Assembly (NCBI GenBank): GCA_030633185.1
Contig: DAOVTG010000149.1
Span: forward strand, 1-6,254
From: Deltaproteobacteria bacterium
Lineage (GTDB): Bacteria > Desulfobacterota > Anaeroferrophillalia > Anaeroferrophillales > Tharpellaceae
Direction of reading: 5' to 3'
Length of the DNA stretch: 6,254 bases
A program made the translations under genes and the position numbers. The notes beneath the pieces were generated by a model. That model worked only from the letters and a program-made list of their open reading frames with translations. It had not been told where the DNA came from and ran no database searches. Below, piece after piece: positions 5,553 through 6,254 of this stretch; within the stretch, counting starts at the first letter, position 1; each line of letters opens with the position of its first letter.

Positions 5553-5957
5553 ATGACAAAAATTCTGGTCGACTCAAATGTTATTCTTGATCTTTTTCTT
5601 GATGATCCGAAGTGGGCCAAGTGGTCGGAGACAACCCTTGAGAATCAACCCCGCCATTCGAGCATCTGTATCAACCCGATAATTTACACGGAAATATCCA
5701 TAGGTTTTAAGCGCATGGAAGATTTGGAAAAAGCTGTTTCAAAGGCATGTTTCCAGATTTAGGAGATCCCTAAAGAGGCCCTGTTTCTGGCCGGAAAAGT
5801 TTTTTTAACGTACATCAAAAGTGGCGGAGTCAAGATGAATCCGCTACCGGGTTTTTATATTGGTGCCCAAGCAGCCGAACTCAATTTAGACTTGATCACC
5901 AGAGATGTATTCCATTACCGATCCTATATCCCCTCGGTAAACTTAATTTCTCCTTAA
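5553..5957 (+). pseudogene. VapC-like PIN-domain toxin, interrupted by an in-frame amber codon
   Basis: The frame opens with MTKILVDSNVILDLFL, the N-terminus of a PIN-domain ribonuclease with Asp7, and continues with PIIYTEISIGF (Glu47). TAG at 5760-5762 is codon 70. The same frame then resumes family-like sequence: EIPKEALFLAGKVFL (71-85), PLPGFYIGAQAAEL (97-110), LDLITRDVFHYRSYIPSVNLISP (112-134) and a TAA at 5955-5957. The full length of 134 codons matches intact VapC-like proteins, and no frameshift is needed. In related proteins the third catalytic acid lies in PLPDFFIGAH-type segments; here position 100 is Gly, while Asp118 (TRD) is kept. Two lesions, nonsense and active-site loss, plus the lack of a neighbouring antitoxin point to a dead toxin. 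The 69-residue product from the first half would lack half the fold. Rejuvenation by UAG read-through is possible but would not restore Asp100. Confidence 0.85.
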
Positions 5958-6009
5958 CCAACAGACACCCTGACCCGGCTAAATTAACACAAATTAAAAG
6001 TGACTAAAT

Positions 6010-6254
6010 ATGACCAAACGCAAAGACATCTTAACAGCTTTCGTAATTTCACTCATTGCGACTCTTTCACTGACCAGCACTCCGCTCCTGGCAACCGGCC
6101 CCTGGCAAGGATTGATCCAGAGCACTCAGAGTCACCTCAACCCCGGTAACCGGGCGGTCGGCATTGTTACACTGGTGCAAGGCTCAACCGCGATCATGAC
6201 GCTGCACGATCCCCGCATCACGATCGGCACAACCCTGGCGGTCAAGGGCAGCAA
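6010..6254 (+). CDS. Exported protein of unknown function, N-terminal part
   Basis: Eighty-one open codons run off the right edge from the ATG at 6010. Residues 1-29 look like a Sec signal peptide: MTKRKD, a hydrophobic stretch (AFVISLIATLSLTS) and a likely cut after LLA (27-29), so the product should be periplasmic or outer-membrane associated; there is no lipobox cysteine. The mature start contains short beta-like segments (AVGIVTLVQGSTAIMTL and ITIGTTLAVKG) of the kind found in small beta-barrel or surface-assembly domains, but this is not enough to name a family. The ribosome site is poor (AAGTGA about 7 bases upstream). It lies 52 bp after the broken PIN gene with no visible terminator or strong promoter between them. 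Confidence 0.65.
   Translation, partial: MTKRKDILTAFVISLIATLSLTSTPLLATGPWQGLIQSTQSHLNPGNRAVGIVTLVQGSTAIMTLHDPRITIGTTLAVKGS

Overview
The window looks like a chromosomal segment of a Gram-negative bacterium, most likely a Desulfobacterota (deltaproteobacterial) or similar anaerobic lineage. This rests on three observations: a Liv-type ABC ATPase directly followed by an AMP-forming acyl-CoA ligase, a large acidic outer-membrane beta-barrel protein with a classical signal peptide, and moderate GC content with AT-rich intergenic regions. The assignment is an inference from gene content; no marker gene is present.

Left part (1-1392, minus strand): the start of an operon read towards the left edge. 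It holds a LivG-type ATPase (571-1392) and, 10 bp downstream, the first 186 codons of an AMP-binding acyl-CoA ligase (1-560). The rest of the ligase, and probably the permeases, binding protein and second ATPase, lie outside the window. A sigma70-like promoter (TTGACA / TATAGA) precedes livG.

Centre left (1393-3410): a 336-bp divergent intergenic region with two 20-bp direct repeats, each holding the palindrome CAGTTAACTG, then a two-gene plus-strand operon. The first gene is a cysteine-free MerR-family regulator that appears to be transcribed as a leaderless mRNA. The second is an M24 (Xaa-Pro aminopeptidase/prolidase-like) metallopeptidase joined by an ATGA overlap. The divergent layout suggests that the regulator may control the transporter/ligase operon, itself, or both.

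Centre right (3411-5250): a 357-bp gene-free leader with several hairpins and competing long-range pairings, then a 472-residue exported beta-barrel protein (probable porin) with a strong ribosome binding site, closed by a strong intrinsic terminator.

Right part (5251-6254): an accessory patch. A 151-bp MITE-like element has termini starting GTAAC and a perfect 8-bp target duplication (GACAAAAC), both hallmarks of IS66-family transposition. It sits 20 bp upstream of a promoter with an overlapping 7-bp dyad (GTAATAC / GTATTAC). That promoter leads into a VapC-like PIN-domain toxin gene with an in-frame amber codon at position 70 and a Gly at the usual third acidic position. No antitoxin gene is present, so this is best read as a decayed toxin-antitoxin remnant. 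The window ends in the start of an unrecognised exported protein.

No complete new system is evident. The strongest leads are the structured porin leader, the leaderless MerR/M24 operon with its tandem palindromes, and the IS66-type MITE beside the broken PIN gene.
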